Assembly: GCA_900319105.1 (NCBI GenBank)
Contig: ONND01000003.1
Location: forward strand, 62,001-126,000
Direction of reading: 5' to 3'
Source of the DNA: an uncultured Bacteroidales bacterium
GTDB taxonomy: Bacteria; Bacteroidota; Bacteroidia; Bacteroidales; Paludibacteraceae
Length of the DNA: 64,000 bases
Shown here: positions 33,748 to 43,243 of the stretch, piece by piece
Position numbering within the stretch: position 1 is the stretch's first letter
Layout of the letters: each line of letters opens with the position of its first letter
The notes under the pieces: model-generated
What the model was told of the DNA's origin: nothing
The model's database searches: none
Seen by the model: only the letters and a program-made list of their open reading frames with translations
Program-made: the position numbers and the translations under genes

Positions 33748-35154
33748 TTATTTTGCAGCATTTTCTTGAATAGCAGTCTTGATTAAGGGCACTAATTCGG
33801 TATTATCATGCCATCCGGAGAAACTCGGGGCCCCTGCGCCGATCGCAAAAACAGGCACTGCGTGCGCCGAGTGTGCACGAGTCGTCCAGCCGACATGTGC
33901 TTTCTTATCGAGCAGCGCTATTCCGGCATCGCCTAAGCTGTTGATGGTTTTATACATGGTTTTGACGTCTTTGGACTTATGCTTGCACGCCGCTTTATAA
34001 GCCGCTTTGAGTTCGCACTCTTCCTCCGCCGTTATTTTGACTGTATTCCAAAATCCGAGTTGCTCGCGATAGATAGTCTGCACTTGTTTCCACGTCGGTT
34101 TCTTATTCTCTTTGAACAGGTTCTGGAAGAGATCCGAGAGCACCCATGCGGAGCATTGCTGGTTCTTGAGTTGGTCCAGATAGAGCGTATAATCGCTATT
34201 GCCGAGCGCCATACCGCCTGTCTCATGATCGGCGGTGACAAGGATGAGCGTCTCGTCGGGATGAGCGAGGTAGAACTCATACGCTACCCGCATCGCCTCA
34301 TCCATATCCCAGACCTCGCCGATGGAGGTAGCCGCATCATCGCTATGGCAGGCATAATCGATCATACCGCCCTCCACCATCATGAAGAAACGGTCATAGC
34401 GGGCGCTCAAGAAAGGAATAGCGGTGCTCACGATCTGCGTAAGAGTCAGATCTCCCTCCTTGCGATCAATCGCATAAGGCAGGTTATCGCCATGCTTAGG
34501 TCCCTGATCATCGGTTGACTGAACGAGAATCATTTTTTTGCAATCCATATTTGCCTGTGCTTCCGCGTAGCCATGTGCGATGGTATAGTCTGCTTGCTCG
34601 GCAAGGCGGTATAGATTGACGGACTTGTCGTCCTTTTTACCCTGCGGGTAATGGAAACCGGCTCCGCCAAAGAAATCAAAATTACTCTCCGCCAACTGCT
34701 GACCTATCTCGTAGTACATTCCGCGTTCGGGCACATGGCCGTAGAAAGCACCCGGCGTAGCATGGTCAATCGCAACGGTCGTCATGATGCCGACCCCCCA
34801 TCCTTGCGCCTTCAGTTCCTCGGCGATGGTAGTGAGTCGGGCACTGTCCTGATCGAGCCCCAACATTCCGTTTTTGGTCTTCGTGCCAGTCGCCAGACAT
34901 GTACCTGCCGCCGCCGAATCGGTGATACCGTTGGATTTAGAGAAGGTCGAAGCATGGCCGCTATACGGGAAAGTGGTCATGAGCGTCTGGACGCGCCCCA
35001 GGGGAACACCCTGGAGAGCCGAGCGGTACATCTCAGCCGAGAGGACCTGATTATCCCCCATTCCATCACCGATGAAATAGAAGACATACTTCAGTTCCGC
35101 AGATACGGATAAATAAAAGACTAAAGATAAAAGACAAAAGACAAGTCGTTTCAT
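33748..35154 (-). CDS. Alkaline phosphatase
   Basis: A 468-residue secreted metal-dependent phosphatase. Conserved motifs are FIGDGMGDNQV, GITDSAAAGTCLATG with the nucleophilic Ser, MVEGGMIDYACHSDD, VTADHETGG and GWTTRAHSAHAVP, which together supply the zinc and magnesium ligands. The signal peptide KRLVFCLLSLVFYLSVSA starts at ATG 35154. Its first 14 codons coincide with an iterated GTCTTTTATCTTTA repeat. It is the last gene of a run after DUF5063 and the exonuclease. Periplasmic phosphate release is the likely role. Confidence 0.93.
   Translation of the reverse strand: MKRLVFCLLSLVFYLSVSAELKYVFYFIGDGMGDNQVLSAEMYRSALQGVPLGRVQTLMTTFPYSGHASTFSKSNGITDSAAAGTCLATGTKTKNGMLGLDQDSARLTTIAEELKAQGWGVGIMTTVAIDHATPGAFYGHVPERGMYYEIGQQLAESNFDFFGGAGFHYPQGKKDDKSVNLYRLAEQADYTIAHGYAEAQANMDCKKMILVQSTDDQGPKHGDNLPYAIDRKEGDLTLTQIVSTAIPFLSARYDRFFMMVEGGMIDYACHSDDAATSIGEVWDMDEAMRVAYEFYLAHPDETLILVTADHETGGMALGNSDYTLYLDQLKNQQCSAWVLSDLFQNLFKENKKPTWKQVQTIYREQLGFWNTVKITAEEECELKAAYKAACKHKSKDVKTMYKTINSLGDAGIALLDKKAHVGWTTRAHSAHAVPVFAIGAGAPSFSGWHDNTELVPLIKTAIQENAAK
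35110..35152. repeat. AAAGACAAAAGAC iterated repeat (family G) encoding a signal peptide
   Basis: AAAAGACTAAAGATAAAAGAC and AAAAGACAAG variants (5 units). Read on the minus strand they encode most of the hydrophobic core of the alkaline phosphatase signal peptide. A related run is at 50462. Confidence 0.85.
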
Positions 35155-35158
35155 ACTA

Positions 35159-35959
35159 TTATTGTTTTTTTTGTTTTTTAGCAGATTGACGCTGACGTTT
35201 GCGTTTGCGGGCTTCACGGCGTTTTTGCGCCTGATGCGCTTCCCGCTCTTCCAGCGTCATATGAGGCGGCGGTTCGATACCCTGCTCACGCAGACGCTGG
35301 TCCTGGATCTCCTGCTGATGCTCAATCATCCGTTCTTTCTCCTCGCGCTTGAGCGATTCCACCTCGGCATTTGCCAAGGGCTCGTGCGCCAACAGATCCT
35401 CGTAGATAAGAAGCGTCGCCCAAGCATCCGTTGAAGCGTACCGCGCTTGTTCTGGCGTGAGGTGCGAGTTCTCCCAGTTGGTCAACTGCTGCGATTTGGA
35501 GATCTTCTTTCCGAAACAGATAGCGAAAATCTTCTGCAACCCCAGATCGAGGATGCCATACCGCGCCACCATGGACTGGATGTCAATACAATTGGCCGGC
35601 GTGAAATTACGGCGGCGGCGAAGACCATTGATATCATCCTTGAAGGCGAGCCCCACTTTGCAAATAGCCGGGTTGGCAAAAATATCCGCAAGGGCTTGCG
35701 GCATACCGATATGCGTGAGGCGGAAGAGATAACAACGCTCGTGGGTGGCTATCTGGACCAACGCCGTCGGGTAATGAATACCGCGCTGAAAACTCGGCCG
35801 CGACTCCGTATCCACGCCCAACACCGGCTGTGCGCTCAGATAAGCCACCGCCTCCTGTATCTGTTCCTCCTTATCGACGACGATCACTTCGCCCTCAAAA
35901 GCGGCCACCGGCATCCATTGGAGGAGGTCCTTGTTAATATGATGTATTGGGTATGGCAT
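35159..35959 (-). CDS. 3'-5' exonuclease, RNase D-like
   Basis: A 266-residue DEDD-type exonuclease domain protein: motif I LGVDTESRPSF, motif II region GLAFKDDINGL, and motif III YASTDAWATL. No HRDC domain follows. Instead there is a charged coiled-coil-like tail ending in a very basic stretch (RREARKRKRQRQSAKKQK) that probably binds RNA. It overlaps the DUF5063 gene by 26 bases, a pairing I recall from Bacteroidota. Role in tRNA or other RNA 3' trimming is inferred. Confidence 0.87.
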   Translation of the reverse strand: MPYPIHHINKDLLQWMPVAAFEGEVIVVDKEEQIQEAVAYLSAQPVLGVDTESRPSFQRGIHYPTALVQIATHERCYLFRLTHIGMPQALADIFANPAICKVGLAFKDDINGLRRRRNFTPANCIDIQSMVARYGILDLGLQKIFAICFGKKISKSQQLTNWENSHLTPEQARYASTDAWATLLIYEDLLAHEPLANAEVESLKREEKERMIEHQQEIQDQRLREQGIEPPPHMTLEEREAHQAQKRREARKRKRQRQSAKKQKKQ

Positions 35960-36443
35960 GTAATGCGCGTAAAACAGCTAATAGTTTTTGTCCCCAATGC
36001 GCATCGAACGCTTCGCGGCATAGTACCACGGCATCGTGCATGATGGGTTGCTCGCCCGTCTGGAAAGCCGCAGCCAGGTCCTTGAGTTCCTGATAGATAT
36101 CGGCGATTCCTTCGGATATATAGGCAGTCTGGACCTCGTCGGTATAAACACCCTGATCGACGAAGACGTCGAGATACGCATCGTCCGCTCCTAATAATTC
36201 GCGTACGCCCACGAGCACGTAGTTATAATCCGTCTCGGTAACAAACCGCTGGGGCTCGTCCTCCATCATCGTCTCTTCGCGGGCAACCAGCCGCGTACGG
36301 AGATACAGAACCGGCAATAAACGCAATGCTTGCTCAATCCACTCGGCGCGATCGTGCTCCGAGGCCTTCTCCACCAGCAGACAAGTCTGCGCCGCTGCCG
36401 TCACAAAAGCGATGGTCGATTCCTGATAAACAAAGCTTTCCAT
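35934..36443 (-). CDS. DUF5063 domain protein
   Basis: A 169-residue helical protein starting MESFVYQESTIAFVTAAAQT. The helices with LLPVLYLRTRL, YNYVLVGVRELLGADDAYLDVF and GIADIYQELKDLAAAFQTG match DUF5063 as I recall it. It directly precedes and overlaps an RNase D-like gene and is divergent from upp. Function unknown. Confidence 0.8.
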   Translation of the reverse strand: MESFVYQESTIAFVTAAAQTCLLVEKASEHDRAEWIEQALRLLPVLYLRTRLVAREETMMEDEPQRFVTETDYNYVLVGVRELLGADDAYLDVFVDQGVYTDEVQTAYISEGIADIYQELKDLAAAFQTGEQPIMHDAVVLCREAFDAHWGQKLLAVLRALHAIPNTSY

Positions 36444-36466
36444 GTATATTTTTCTAAAAAATCGTG

Positions 36467-36514
36467 CAAAGTTAGTAAAAATTTTGCATATATGCAATTT
36501 TTTTTGTACCTTTG
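36467..36514. promoter_or_regulatory. Back-to-back promoters of DUF5063 (-) and upp (+) sharing one -33 palindrome
   Basis: The palindrome TTGCATATATGCAA at 36484-36497 provides the -33 TTG to both strands. Rightward -7 TACCTTTG is at 36507-36514, and leftward -7 TAACTTTG at 36467-36474 (minus). Both spacings are exactly 20. Confidence 0.85.
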
Positions 36515-36542
36515 TGCCAAATTTACGAAAAATTATTGATTT

Positions 36543-37223
36543 ATGAAAGTAATTAACCTTTCCGAGCAGAACAGTGTGCTCAATCAGTTTCTTCGCGAGA
36601 TCCGCGACGTGAATATTCAGAAGGACCCTCTTCGTTTCCGCCGTAATATCGAGCGCATCGGTATGGTGATGGCCATGGAGATGAGTAAAACGCTGAACTA
36701 CGAGGTTACGGACGTACAGACTCCGCTGGGTGTGGCGAAGGTAAATACCATCTCCGACCATCTCGTTTTAGCTACTATCTTACGTGCTGGATTGTCGATG
36801 CATCAGGGATTTTTGGATGTGTTCGACCATGCGGAGAATGCCTTTTTGAGTGCCTATCGCCGCGTGAATGCCAAAGGCGAATTAGAAATCATCGCGGAGT
36901 ACATGGCTGCGCCGGCTATCGAAGGCAAGACTCTGATCGTTGTGGATCCCATGTTAGCGACAGGCATGTCGATGGAGGTGGGTTATCTGGCGCTACTCAA
37001 ACACGGCAAACCGAGCCACACGCATTTATGCTGCACGATTGCCACTCCGCAAGCGATTGATTCTGTGCGCGAGCAGCTGAAGGACAGCCCGGACGTGACG
37101 CTATGGTGTGGAGCGATTGATCCGATTCTGAACGAAAAGAAATATATTGTTCCGGGGTTGGGTGATGCCGGCGATTTATGCTACGGAACCAAAATACATC
37201 TGTCCGATCGCTCCGCTTCATAA
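36543..37223 (+). CDS. upp: Uracil phosphoribosyltransferase
   Basis: Converts uracil and PRPP to UMP. At 226 residues it shows the UPRTase PRPP-binding segment VVDPMLATGMSMEVGYLALL and TILRAGLSMHQGFLDVF; the uracil-binding end is around LGDAGDLCYGTK. The start MKVINLSEQNSVL follows a strong promoter 28 bases upstream. With the nucleoside phosphorylase at 26163 it completes uridine/uracil salvage. The end overlaps the beginning of dprA. Confidence 0.94.
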   Translation: MKVINLSEQNSVLNQFLREIRDVNIQKDPLRFRRNIERIGMVMAMEMSKTLNYEVTDVQTPLGVAKVNTISDHLVLATILRAGLSMHQGFLDVFDHAENAFLSAYRRVNAKGELEIIAEYMAAPAIEGKTLIVVDPMLATGMSMEVGYLALLKHGKPSHTHLCCTIATPQAIDSVREQLKDSPDVTLWCGAIDPILNEKKYIVPGLGDAGDLCYGTKIHLSDRSAS

Positions 37224-38274
37224 CATCGCACTGAGTTTTCTTTACCGCACTCGATTGAGAAAACAACTGATGTTGCTGGACCAATACGGTTCAGCAACTG
37301 AAGTTTGGCGTCATGTGGACGAACCGGGCATGGACGAAGCGATGGAGCGGGCGAAGCAGGAATGCGAATGGATCGCGGAGCATGGTATCCGCGTATGGAC
37401 GATTGAAGACGAGGACTACCCTATTCGCTTGAAGCAATGCACCGACCGGCCGACAGTGCTCTATAGCAAAGGTCACGTCGATTTAGGGAAAGGCCATTTC
37501 GTAAGTATCGTCGGAACGCGTCGCCCGACCGAACGGGGCAAAGAGTTGACAAGCCTTTTCGTGCGCGAGTTACACGAGCAGTTGGAGCAACTGACTATCG
37601 TCAGCGGCGGAGCGTACGGCATTGACATAGCGGCGCATCGAGCGGCTATCGAATGTGGTATTCCGACGATTATAGTGCCGGCACACGGATTAGACAGGAT
37701 CTACCCGTACGTGCATCGCCAAGATGCCATCAAGGCCTTGGAGCATGGCGGATTACTGACGGAGTTCATGTCCGGTACAGAACCTATCGCACCGAATTTC
37801 GTACAACGCAACCGGATCGTTGCGGGGTTGTCGGAAGCCACGGTAGTGGTGGAGAGTCGCGAACGCGGAGGCAGTCTGATCACCGCCCGCATGGCAGTGG
37901 ATTATAACCGTGCCTTGTTCGCTTTCCCGGGCCGCCCCAACGATGAGTCATCGCGAGGATGCAACCGGTTGATACAGAGCCGTCACGCACAACTCATCAA
38001 CAATGCCGCAGATCTGATCAACGCCATGGAGTGGACCACTCGCGCGACGCACAAGACACCCGTTCAAACAAAGATAGTGGGGTTATTGGACAACCTGAGC
38101 CCTTCGCAGCAACTGCTGCTCGGCAAGATACAGGAAGCCGAAGAGGGTATGCACATCAATCATCTTGTCATGGAGACGGAGATGCCGTACGGCGATGTGT
38201 CATCCGATCTGATGATGCTGGAGATGCAGGGTCTGATACGCGCGATACCCGGAGGATTCTACCGCATCCAATAA
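37165..38274 (+). CDS. dprA: DNA processing protein DprA
   Basis: A DprA/Smf family protein that loads RecA on incoming single-stranded DNA in competent cells. The Rossmann-like core has VSIVGTRRPTERG, VSGGAYGIDIAAHRAAI, FPGRPNDESSRGCNRLI and ALFAFPGRP; a C-terminal winged helix (DNLSPSQQLLLGKI) follows. The true start is uncertain. The homologous region LHNIALSFLYRTRL begins around 37215 with no ATG near, so the start codon (37165 or 37147) must lie inside upp, a 59-base or larger overlap in another frame. Confidence 0.85.
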   Translation: MPAIYATEPKYICPIAPLHNIALSFLYRTRLRKQLMLLDQYGSATEVWRHVDEPGMDEAMERAKQECEWIAEHGIRVWTIEDEDYPIRLKQCTDRPTVLYSKGHVDLGKGHFVSIVGTRRPTERGKELTSLFVRELHEQLEQLTIVSGGAYGIDIAAHRAAIECGIPTIIVPAHGLDRIYPYVHRQDAIKALEHGGLLTEFMSGTEPIAPNFVQRNRIVAGLSEATVVVESRERGGSLITARMAVDYNRALFAFPGRPNDESSRGCNRLIQSRHAQLINNAADLINAMEWTTRATHKTPVQTKIVGLLDNLSPSQQLLLGKIQEAEEGMHINHLVMETEMPYGDVSSDLMMLEMQGLIRAIPGGFYRIQ

Positions 38275-38280
38275 CAAGAC

Positions 38281-38320
38281 AAAAACAAGAGACGCCCCTA
38301 TGCGAGGCGTCTCTTGTTTT
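38281..38320. terminator. Bidirectional terminator between dprA and glgP
   Basis: AAAACAAGAGACGCC / GGCGTCTCTTGTTTT, a 15-base perfect stem with an 8-base loop and A/T runs on both sides, between convergent genes. Confidence 0.92.
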
Positions 38321-38352
38321 AACTGATCCGGATCGGACAGACCGAACCGGGA

Positions 38353-40911
38353 TTAAAGCCAGCGTACATAGCAGAAGTCCATGCGGTGGGGCAGGAGTTC
38401 ATTATGCGGATACATACGCAAAGCGAACTTCATGCCGCCGGCATAATCGAGCTGATAGGTGTTCTCAAAGAAAAGGTGGCTGCCCTCTGAACGCTTCAAC
38501 AGAAGCGGTTCTACTTCATAGAGCTTATCGTTATTGTGGATAGAGGTACGAACCGCTACGAGTTCTACGCCGATACCCTTGTCGTTCAGACCCTTGGTAT
38601 CCAGCTCTACCGCCACTTTGAACTTGTCACCCACGTTGAAGTTGGTCATATCTACATTAGACTTGCTGACAACCTCAATCTCATCCCAGTGCGCTGCGAT
38701 ATTCTCTTTCCAAGCGGCAATCTCCTTGGCTACCTTGTAGTTATCCGCCATGAGGAGGCCGTGACGCTTCGCGAGTTTGTTGTAGAACTTGGTGAAGTAG
38801 TCATCCATCATACGTTTCATGGTGAAACGCGGAGTGATCTTCGTTACCGAGTTCTTGATATACTGAATCCACTCGGGGCTATAGCCCTTGGAGTTCTTCG
38901 CATAGTAGAGCGGAATAATCTCATGCTCAAGCATGGTGTATATCGTAGCCGCATCGAGTTGATCCTGGTGCGCTTGGTTCTCGTAGGTGCGTTTCTCGGT
39001 CAGTGCCCATCCTGCGCCCTCTACATAGCCCTCGTACCACCAACCATCCTTGACGGAGAAGTTGAGCACGCCGTTCATCTGCGCTTTCTCTCCGGATGTA
39101 CCGGAAGCCTCGAGCGGACGGGTAGGCGTGTTGAGCCAGATATCCACACCGGAGACGAGACGCTTAGCAAGACGCATATCATAGTTCTCGAGGAAGATGA
39201 TCTTACCGAGGAACTGCGGCATACGGCTGATCTCGATGATACGCTTGATCAATCCCTGTCCGCCACCGTCAGCAGGGTGTGCCTTACCGGAGAAGAGGAA
39301 CTGAACGGGATAGTTCGGGTTGTTCACCAGTTTGTCCAGACGGTCGAGATCGGTGAAGAGGAGGTGCGCACGCTTATAGGTGGCGAAACGACGACCGAAA
39401 CCGATAATGAGGTTATTGGGGTTCATCTCGCTCAGCGCCTGAACGATACGACCCGGGTCACCCTGGCTCTTCATCCAGTCCTCGCGGAATTTCTCCTTGA
39501 TAAAATCCATCATCTTGCGCTTCAGACCGATACGCGTAGCCCAGATCTCTGCATCCGGAATCTCTGCGTACGGCTTCCACATATCGAGGTTGGATTGGTC
39601 GTTCTTCCATCCCTTCGGCAGGTATTTGTTGTACACTTTTTTCCAGTCGGAGGCAGCCCAAGTAGGCATGTGTACACCGTTGGTGACATAGTCCACGTGC
39701 AGCTCCTCGGGGAAATAGCCGGGCCAAACGGGGCTGAACATCTTCTTCGATACCTCGCCGTGCAGCCACGATACACCGTTAGCCTCCTGGCAGGTGTTGA
39801 GGGCGAAGACGGACATCGAGAATTTCTCTGCGTTGTCGTCGGGGTTGGTACGACCCATACCGATGAGGTCATGCCACTCGATACCGAGTTTTCCGGCATA
39901 CTCGCTCATGTATTTATGGAACAGGCCTTCCTCGAAATAGTCGTGTCCTGCGGGTACCGGCGTATGGCAGGTATAGAGACCCGAAGCACGAACGATCTCC
40001 TTCGCCTGGTTGAAAGTAAGGCCTTCTTCCTGCACGAGATCCACCAGACGCTGGAGTCCCATGAGTGCTGCGTGACCCTCGTTGCAATGGTAAACATCCT
40101 TCTTGATGCCGAGTTTCTTGAGGGCAAGCATACCACCGATACCGAGCAATATCTCCTGCTTGATACGGTTCTCCCAGTCGCCGCCATAGAGCTGGTGGGT
40201 GATCTGGCGATCCCACTCGCTATTGAGCTCGTTATCGGTGTCCAGGAGATAGAGGTTCATACGGCCTACTGCCACTTTCCAGAGGTAAGCCTTCACGATA
40301 CGACCCGGGTAGGGCACCTCAACAATCATGTTCGAGCCGTCCTTCTCCTTCATCTGGGTGATAGGCAGGTTCGCGAAGTTCTGCGCCTCATAGTTGGCAA
40401 TCTGCTGACCTTCCGGAGAGAGTGTTTGGGTGAAATAGCCGTAGCGATAGAGGAAACCGATAGCCGTCATATCGACGTTGCAATCCGAAGCCTCCTTGAT
40501 ATAGTCGCCGGCGAGGATACCCAGACCGCCCGAATAAATCTTCAGAACATGGGTCAGACCGTACTCCATCGAGAAATAAGCGATAGTCGGTTTTTTCTTG
40601 TCTTTCGGAGTATCCATGTATGCGCGGAACTCATCATAGACTTTGTTCAAGTTAGCCATGAAAGCGGCATCCTTGGATAATTCCACCATCCGGTCGTAGC
40701 TGATGATATTGAGCAGCAGGATCGGGTTCGAGTCTGCGCGATGCCATGCCTCGGTGTCAATGAAACGGAACAGGTCTTTTGCCTCGCCATTCCAGCTCCA
40801 CCACAAATTGTAGGCAAGCTCTTGCAGTTTGCTCAACTCGGCAGGAAGGGTAGCATGAACGTTACATTCCTTCCAACTCGGTTGATTTACATTACTTACT
40901 TTAATTTTCAT
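38353..40911 (-). CDS. glgP: Alpha-glucan (glycogen) phosphorylase
   Basis: A GT35 enzyme releasing glucose-1-phosphate from glycogen. The short, archaeal/bacterial-type form has 852 residues: [18 protein letters not shown] at the start, [45 protein letters not shown] and the PLP site [16 protein letters not shown]-terminal domain of about 100 residues follows. It is transcribed alone from a promoter shared back-to-back with the RNase R-like gene. The glycogen cluster at 49176-53774 provides synthesis and debranching partners. Confidence 0.94.
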   Translation of the reverse strand: MKIKVSNVNQPSWKECNVHATLPAELSKLQELAYNLWWSWNGEAKDLFRFIDTEAWHRADSNPILLLNIISYDRMVELSKDAAFMANLNKVYDEFRAYMDTPKDKKKPTIAYFSMEYGLTHVLKIYSGGLGILAGDYIKEASDCNVDMTAIGFLYRYGYFTQTLSPEGQQIANYEAQNFANLPITQMKEKDGSNMIVEVPYPGRIVKAYLWKVAVGRMNLYLLDTDNELNSEWDRQITHQLYGGDWENRIKQEILLGIGGMLALKKLGIKKDVYHCNEGHAALMGLQRLVDLVQEEGLTFNQAKEIVRASGLYTCHTPVPAGHDYFEEGLFHKYMSEYAGKLGIEWHDLIGMGRTNPDDNAEKFSMSVFALNTCQEANGVSWLHGEVSKKMFSPVWPGYFPEELHVDYVTNGVHMPTWAASDWKKVYNKYLPKGWKNDQSNLDMWKPYAEIPDAEIWATRIGLKRKMMDFIKEKFREDWMKSQGDPGRIVQALSEMNPNNLIIGFGRRFATYKRAHLLFTDLDRLDKLVNNPNYPVQFLFSGKAHPADGGGQGLIKRIIEISRMPQFLGKIIFLENYDMRLAKRLVSGVDIWLNTPTRPLEASGTSGEKAQMNGVLNFSVKDGWWYEGYVEGAGWALTEKRTYENQAHQDQLDAATIYTMLEHEIIPLYYAKNSKGYSPEWIQYIKNSVTKITPRFTMKRMMDDYFTKFYNKLAKRHGLLMADNYKVAKEIAAWKENIAAHWDEIEVVSKSNVDMTNFNVGDKFKVAVELDTKGLNDKGIGVELVAVRTSIHNNDKLYEVEPLLLKRSEGSHLFFENTYQLDYAGGMKFALRMYPHNELLPHRMDFCYVRWL

Positions 40912-41005
40912 ATTATATAGTATTGTTTTATTTTTGTCACCAAAATAAAGCGGTATTCCGAAAAGACGGAACGCCGGAATTGCGCTTTCTTACTGAAAAA
41001 GCGCA

Positions 41006-41053
41006 CAAAATTACTGCTTTTTTTTGATATATGCAAGATTTTTTGTAATTTTG
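41006..41053. promoter_or_regulatory. Back-to-back promoters of glgP (-) and the RNase R-like gene (+)
   Basis: TTGATATATGCAA at 41024-41036 serves as -33 for both. Rightward -7 TAATTTTG is at 41046-41053 (19-base spacing); leftward TAATTTTG is at 41006-41013 on the minus strand (20-base spacing). Same layout as 36467-36514. Confidence 0.8.
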
Positions 41054-41093
41054 CACCGGTTTTTACAAATTTTTGTACTGAATTTAGCAATCC

Positions 41094-42422
41094 ATGTTCA
41101 TGCAAAACGAAATACAGAACGAGATAGTTCGCCGTCGCGACATGCGCGATGTGTTCACGTTCACGATTGATCCGGCGGATGCCAAGGACTTCGATGATGC
41201 CCTTTCATTTGAGGTAGTCAAATGCGACGATAGCACTGTGGTAAACTATCGGATCGGTGTCCATATTGCGGATGTGAGTTATTATGTCCGTCCGGGCACG
41301 AAGGTCGATGATGAGGCCTACCAACGCGGAACATCGGTCTATCTGGTAGACCGTGTCCTGCCGATGCTGCCCGAGGAGTTATGCAACGATAAATGTTCCC
41401 TCCGTCCCAACGAAGACAAGCTCTGTATGTCCGTCATCTTTACCATGGATAGCGACGCGCATGTACTGAAACATAAGATTTGCCGTACGGTCATTTGTTC
41501 CAACGCGCGCCTCAATTACGACGAGGCACAGGAGATCATTGAGAATGTACGAAAGAGCGATGAACGATGTACAAAGGCGATACAGGTTCTCAACACCCTC
41601 GCTCAGAAACTTCGGGCCGAACGTATATCTAAAGGCGCACTCACCATCGAGCAGGACGAAATGCGTTTTAAACTGGACGAAAAAGGTCATCCGACGGATA
41701 TCTATTTCGAGTCGCCTAACGAAGCACACCATCTGATTGAGGAGTTCATGCTTCTCGCCAACCGTACCGTTGCCACCTCCGTCGGATCCGGCAAGCCCTT
41801 CGTCTATCGCGTACACGACCTGCCCGATGCCGACAAACTGGCCGAAGTGGAGCAGTTCAAGCGACAGTTCAAAGCACATAAGACCTCCCGCTATTCCGCC
41901 AAATCATCCGAGGGATTTAAGCGCGCCATCGATATCCTCACCATCCGGGCACAGGCAAAAGCCGTATATTCGACCTATAACATAGGCCATTACGGGCTGG
42001 CTTTCTCCCATTATACGCATTTCACATCGCCCATACGCCGGTACCCCGACCTGATGGTTCACCGATTGGTGGAGAAATACATTCTGACCGGCAAAAAGGT
42101 CAGCCTTACCCGCGAGGAACTGGAGATGATGTGTGAGCATTGCTCGGCATGCGAGCAAGAGGCTGCGCAGGCGGAGCGTGAGTCCGTCAAACTCTTCCAG
42201 GCCATGTGGATGAATGATCATATCGGTGAAATTCACACCGGCTATGTATCCGGCATCACCGATTTTGGCCTCTTTATCCAACTGGACGAAAGCCGCTGCG
42301 AGGGGCTCATTCATATCTCCAAGATCGGAGATATCAAAAAGTACAGTTTAGGCGATGCAGTGACCGTCAAAGTGGTACGTGCTGATGTTGACAAGAGCCA
42401 AATTGACTTCGAGTTTGCATAA
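41094..42422 (+). CDS. RNase II/R family ribonuclease lacking the N-terminal half
   Basis: A 442-residue protein that begins directly with the RNB catalytic domain (FTIDPADAKDFDDALS, VGVHIADVSYYV-like GVHIADVSYYVRPG) and continues through HFTSPIRRYPDLMVHR. It ends with an S1 RNA-binding domain (IGEIHTGYVSGITDFGLFIQ). RNase R is normally above 700 residues with a winged helix and two cold-shock domains before RNB; these are absent. The gene has its own promoter 41-70 bases upstream of the ATG, so the short form is the transcribed form and not a window artefact. The catalytic aspartates are kept, so activity without the RNA-guiding domains is plausible. Confidence 0.85.
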   Translation: MFMQNEIQNEIVRRRDMRDVFTFTIDPADAKDFDDALSFEVVKCDDSTVVNYRIGVHIADVSYYVRPGTKVDDEAYQRGTSVYLVDRVLPMLPEELCNDKCSLRPNEDKLCMSVIFTMDSDAHVLKHKICRTVICSNARLNYDEAQEIIENVRKSDERCTKAIQVLNTLAQKLRAERISKGALTIEQDEMRFKLDEKGHPTDIYFESPNEAHHLIEEFMLLANRTVATSVGSGKPFVYRVHDLPDADKLAEVEQFKRQFKAHKTSRYSAKSSEGFKRAIDILTIRAQAKAVYSTYNIGHYGLAFSHYTHFTSPIRRYPDLMVHRLVEKYILTGKKVSLTREELEMMCEHCSACEQEAAQAERESVKLFQAMWMNDHIGEIHTGYVSGITDFGLFIQLDESRCEGLIHISKIGDIKKYSLGDAVTVKVVRADVDKSQIDFEFA

Positions 42423-42436
42423 AAATGACAGATTAT

Positions 42437-42467
42437 TTGCATATATGCAAAAAAAGCAGTAAATTTG
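42437..42467 (+). promoter_or_regulatory. Promoter of the outer-membrane-type protein and RHH gene
   Basis: TTGCATATATGCAA (-33 TTG at 42437-42439) and TAAATTTG (42460-42467), 20-base spacing; ATG at 42499. The same perfect palindrome as at 36484, but no leftward -7 box is present. Confidence 0.8.
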
Positions 42468-42498
42468 CACCCGAAAACCCAAGAATATACTCACCGGT

Positions 42499-43236
42499 AT
42501 GAAAAAAATTCTCTTTTTAACCGTTCTTTGCCTTGCATCTCTATGCGCGCACGCGGAAACAATAATACTGCGTACGGGCGCGCGCCTGATAGGAACGATC
42601 ATTATGCAGAATGACGATGTAGTCATCATCCGCAATGCCGAAGGTGCCCGGTTCCAATATCCGCGCGCAGATGTACAGGAGATTCTCAAAGAGGATGTCC
42701 CCGCTGTGGACGAAAAAACGCAAGAATCCGAAGAGCAGGAGAGTTCGACAACAAAGCGCGTGTCTGTCATATTGGAGATCGGAGGAGGTGCAGCAATTAA
42801 CCCGAACGAAGCTACCGGAGGAGCAGTGAGTGCCAACCTTATTATCGGATCGCACCATATTGGAGAGCGTCATATATTTATCGGCGGCGGATTGGGATAT
42901 CACGGTTTATTCTTCAAAGGCGAGAAATTGAATTTTCTGCCTATCCAGGCTACCCTGCGTATGCCATTCATCGAAGCCACCCACGCGCCGGTCTTCGGTG
43001 TCGCACTCGGATACGGCATTGCTCTAAGTAAGGACTATACCGGCGGTCTGTATGCCGGGATCGAATTCGGGTATCGCTACCAGATTAACGCTAAAACAGC
43101 CTTGGCAGTCGTGGCTTTTGCACAATTCCAGCAAGCGAAAGTGAACGTCGTAGAGACGATTGACGGCATCGAATTTACCAATAAAACCGGTCGCAATTTC
43201 TTGACGTCAGGCATCAAGTTATCGCTCTATTTCTAA
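42499..43236 (+). CDS. Predicted outer membrane beta-barrel protein
   Basis: 245 residues with signal peptide KKILFLTVLCLASLCAHA. A small N-terminal part (ETIILRTGARLIGTIIMQND) looks like the short beta-rich segment seen before many Bacteroidota barrel proteins. An acidic linker (EKTQESEEQESS) and alternating beta-strands follow, with AVVAFAQFQQAKVNV and a terminal aromatic LSLYF. The ending Phe is typical of outer membrane barrels. Specific function unknown. It is followed 7 bases later by a ribbon-helix-helix gene. Confidence 0.7.
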   Translation: MKKILFLTVLCLASLCAHAETIILRTGARLIGTIIMQNDDVVIIRNAEGARFQYPRADVQEILKEDVPAVDEKTQESEEQESSTTKRVSVILEIGGGAAINPNEATGGAVSANLIIGSHHIGERHIFIGGGLGYHGLFFKGEKLNFLPIQATLRMPFIEATHAPVFGVALGYGIALSKDYTGGLYAGIEFGYRYQINAKTALAVVAFAQFQQAKVNVVETIDGIEFTNKTGRNFLTSGIKLSLYF

Positions 43237-43243
43237 TTCTTTT

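Noticed and set aside
36444-36761. N-terminal extension of the DUF5063 protein
   Set aside because: The extra codons overlap the divergent promoters and the upp gene in antisense.
38536-40680. 714-codon plus-strand open frame opposite glgP
   Set aside because: Exact shadow of the glycogen phosphorylase gene; low stop frequency follows from codon use of the real strand.
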